Below are positions 62,558 to 64,000 of a DNA stretch of 64,000 nucleotides, one piece after another. Position 1 is the stretch's first letter. Every line of letters starts with the position of its first letter. Source of the stretch: Lentilactobacillus raoultii (GTDB taxonomy: Bacteria > Bacillota > Bacilli > Lactobacillales > Lactobacillaceae); assembly GCF_900411375.1 (NCBI RefSeq), contig NZ_LS422984.1, forward strand, positions 274,510 to 338,509. Reading direction: 5' to 3'. Under the pieces are notes generated by a model, which did not search any database, was not told where the DNA came from, and was given only the letters and a program-made list of their open reading frames with translations. The position numbers were made by a program, and so were the translations under genes.

Positions 62558-63937
62558 ATGAAAATGATTGACGATTATAGAGGCAAGCACGTTTTAGTTT
62601 TAGGGGCCGGCAAAAGTGGTACTCATGCTGCTGAATTATTGCAACAGCTGGGAGCAACCGTTGTGGTGAACGATGCTAAGCCGAGTGATCAGCTTCCTGA
62701 AATTGCTGAGCTGCGAGATCGGGGAATTGAGACAGTGACCGGTAAGCAGACAGCTGATATTTTGGACCATCATTTCGATTTAATGGTTAAAAATCCAGGA
62801 ATCCCTTATGATAATGAGGTTGTTACCAGAGCAGTTAAGGAAAAAATGCTCATTATTACGGAAGTAGAATTGGCTGCCAAGATCACTGATGCTGAAATTA
62901 TTGGCGTTACTGGTAGTAATGGTAAAACGACCACAGTTACAATGATTACGAAAATTCTTAACCAAGAGCGGTCAAAGGGCCATGCATATGCTGCTGGTAA
63001 TATTGGTATTTCAGCAACTGAAACAGCGATGAAAGCAACAGCCGATGATACCATTGTGATGGAGCTTTCGAGTTTTATGCTATTGGGAATTCAAAAGCTT
63101 CATCCACACGTTGCGGTTTTAACAAATATTTTTTCAAACCATTTGGATTATCATAAAACTCGTCAAAATTACGTCAATGCTAAAATGAGAATTACGATGA
63201 ATCAAACGCCTGACGACTTTTTTGTTGTGAACTTTGATTCGGATGAATGGCGCCAGTTAAGTAAACGATCTCAAGCAAAGGTTGTTCCTTTCGCCAGGAC
63301 TTCCGAAATTGACCATGGGGCATATGAAAAAAACGGTAAGCTTTACTATAATGATGAATTTATCATGAATGCTGAGGACATTAAGGTGCCGGGTCAACAA
63401 AATGTTGAGAATGCGCTGGCGGCGATTGCAACTGCTAAAATTTTAGGTAAATCAAATTTAGCAATTACCAATGTTTTGGAAACCTTTACGGGTGTTCGTC
63501 ATCGTCTCCAATTTGTGTTGGAAGCTGAAGGTCGGAAATTTTATAATGATTCCAAGGCAACTGATATTGAAGCCACTCAAGTCGCATTGGAAGGTTTTAA
63601 TCAACCGGTTGTTTTGCTGGCTGGTGGTCTGGATCGTGGGTACACATTTGATAAAATGATCCCGCAGTTCAAACAGCATGTTAAAGCAGCGGTTTTGTTT
63701 GGTCAAACAGCAGACTTGCTGGAAACATCACTTCAAAAGGCTGGTATAAAGGAAATTACAAAGGTTAACAATCTGGATGAAGCTGTTCCGGTGGCTTATC
63801 GTTACAGTGACGTCGGCGATGTCATTTTACTTTCTCCTGCTAATGCCAGCTGGGATCAGTTCAAAACTTTTGAGCAGCGAGGCGATGCATTTATTAAGGA
63901 TGTCGAAAAATTGACGCATAAGCAGGAGGAACACTAA
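62558..63937 (+). CDS. murD: UDP-N-acetylmuramoylalanine--D-glutamate ligase
   Basis: Adds D-glutamate to UDP-MurNAc-L-Ala in the cytoplasm. The 459-aa product has an N-terminal Rossmann domain (VLVLGAGKSGTHAAELL), the ATP-binding motif IGVTGSNGKTTTVTMITKIL (about 113-132), central ELSSFMLLGI, NIFSNHLDYH and a C-terminal domain with NDSKATDIEAT. ATG 62558 follows AAAGGGG; ATG 62564 is also possible. The stop overlaps the murG ATG by one base. Confidence 0.97.
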   Translation: MKMIDDYRGKHVLVLGAGKSGTHAAELLQQLGATVVVNDAKPSDQLPEIAELRDRGIETVTGKQTADILDHHFDLMVKNPGIPYDNEVVTRAVKEKMLIITEVELAAKITDAEIIGVTGSNGKTTTVTMITKILNQERSKGHAYAAGNIGISATETAMKATADDTIVMELSSFMLLGIQKLHPHVAVLTNIFSNHLDYHKTRQNYVNAKMRITMNQTPDDFFVVNFDSDEWRQLSKRSQAKVVPFARTSEIDHGAYEKNGKLYYNDEFIMNAEDIKVPGQQNVENALAAIATAKILGKSNLAITNVLETFTGVRHRLQFVLEAEGRKFYNDSKATDIEATQVALEGFNQPVVLLAGGLDRGYTFDKMIPQFKQHVKAAVLFGQTADLLETSLQKAGIKEITKVNNLDEAVPVAYRYSDVGDVILLSPANASWDQFKTFEQRGDAFIKDVEKLTHKQEEH

Positions 63938-64000
63938 TGAGACTAATCATTTCCGGAGGTGGGACTGGTGGTCACATTTATCCTGCCCTTGCGATTATTG
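63937..64000 (+). CDS. murG: UDP-N-acetylglucosamine--lipid I transferase MurG, 5' end
   Basis: Only the first 21 codons lie in the window: MRLIISGGGTGGHIYPALAI and one further residue, the characteristic MurG N-terminus with the GGGTGGH glycine loop. AGGAGG lies 9 nt upstream, inside murD. MurG makes lipid II from lipid I. The gene continues past 64000. Confidence 0.95.
   Translation, partial: MRLIISGGGTGGHIYPALAII

Overview
The window is a typical low-GC Firmicutes chromosome segment, and everything in it points to a lactic acid bacterium of the family Lactobacillaceae. Supporting signs are ribosome-binding sites of the AGGAGG type, many TTG and GTG starts, an FMN riboswitch in front of ribU, the Spx/MecA/SpxH system, and the conserved gene order dnaG-rpoD-trmK-yqfO, xerD-ribT-scpA-scpB-rluB, coiA-pepF-spxH-relQ-nadK-rluA and mraZ-rsmH-ftsL-pbp-mraY-murD-murG. 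dnaE is followed directly by pyk with no pfkA between them. Homofermentative lactobacilli usually carry pfkA there, so an obligately heterofermentative lactobacillus is the likely source (inference). I cannot name the species.

Layout. 1-7.2 kb: the last codons of glyQ, then glyS, the primase/sigma-factor pair dnaG-rpoD, trmK and a Nif3-like protein. 7.2-12.5 kb: pepT, clpB behind a CtsR operator, an alpha/beta hydrolase and a small membrane protein. 12.5-18 kb: dnaE and pyk. 18-22.3 kb: cvfB, xerD, ribT, scpA, scpB and rluB, tightly packed. 22.3-30.8 kb: FMN riboswitch-ribU, ypbB-recQ, a LysM surface protein, cmk, an S1-like protein, der and hup.

30.8-33 kb is the irregular part. A broken IS607-type recombinase gene runs into a 5S rRNA gene with no 16S or 23S in front, followed by 19 tRNA genes. 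Two of these, tRNA-fMet and tRNA-Asp, are duplicated in a perfect 158-bp repeat. A copper-exporting ATPase follows, under a cop-box palindrome. 35.4-38.2 kb: an ABM-like protein, an MBL-fold hydrolase, spx and mecA. 38.2-44.2 kb: a leftward gtrA-GT39-GT2 glycosylation operon, whose first gene seems to start at ATT, divergent from a two-component system. 44.2-53.8 kb: gshA, coiA, pepF, spxH, relQ, nadK, an RluA-type synthase, rlmA and trmL.

53.9-64 kb: ftsK, then 124-bp tandem repeats, a 51-aa membrane protein, and the division and cell-wall (dcw) cluster from a DUF3397 gene and mraZ to the start of murG. The mraZ promoter carries 10-bp-period GTGG repeats, expected for MraZ self-regulation.

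The strongest unexplained signal is the repeat array after ftsK. Its two full copies fold into the same hairpin of about 96 nt, and at five places where the copies differ both partners of a base pair have changed together. Next come the IS607/orphan-5S junction, which is either a real deletion or an assembly join, and the non-canonical gtrA start.
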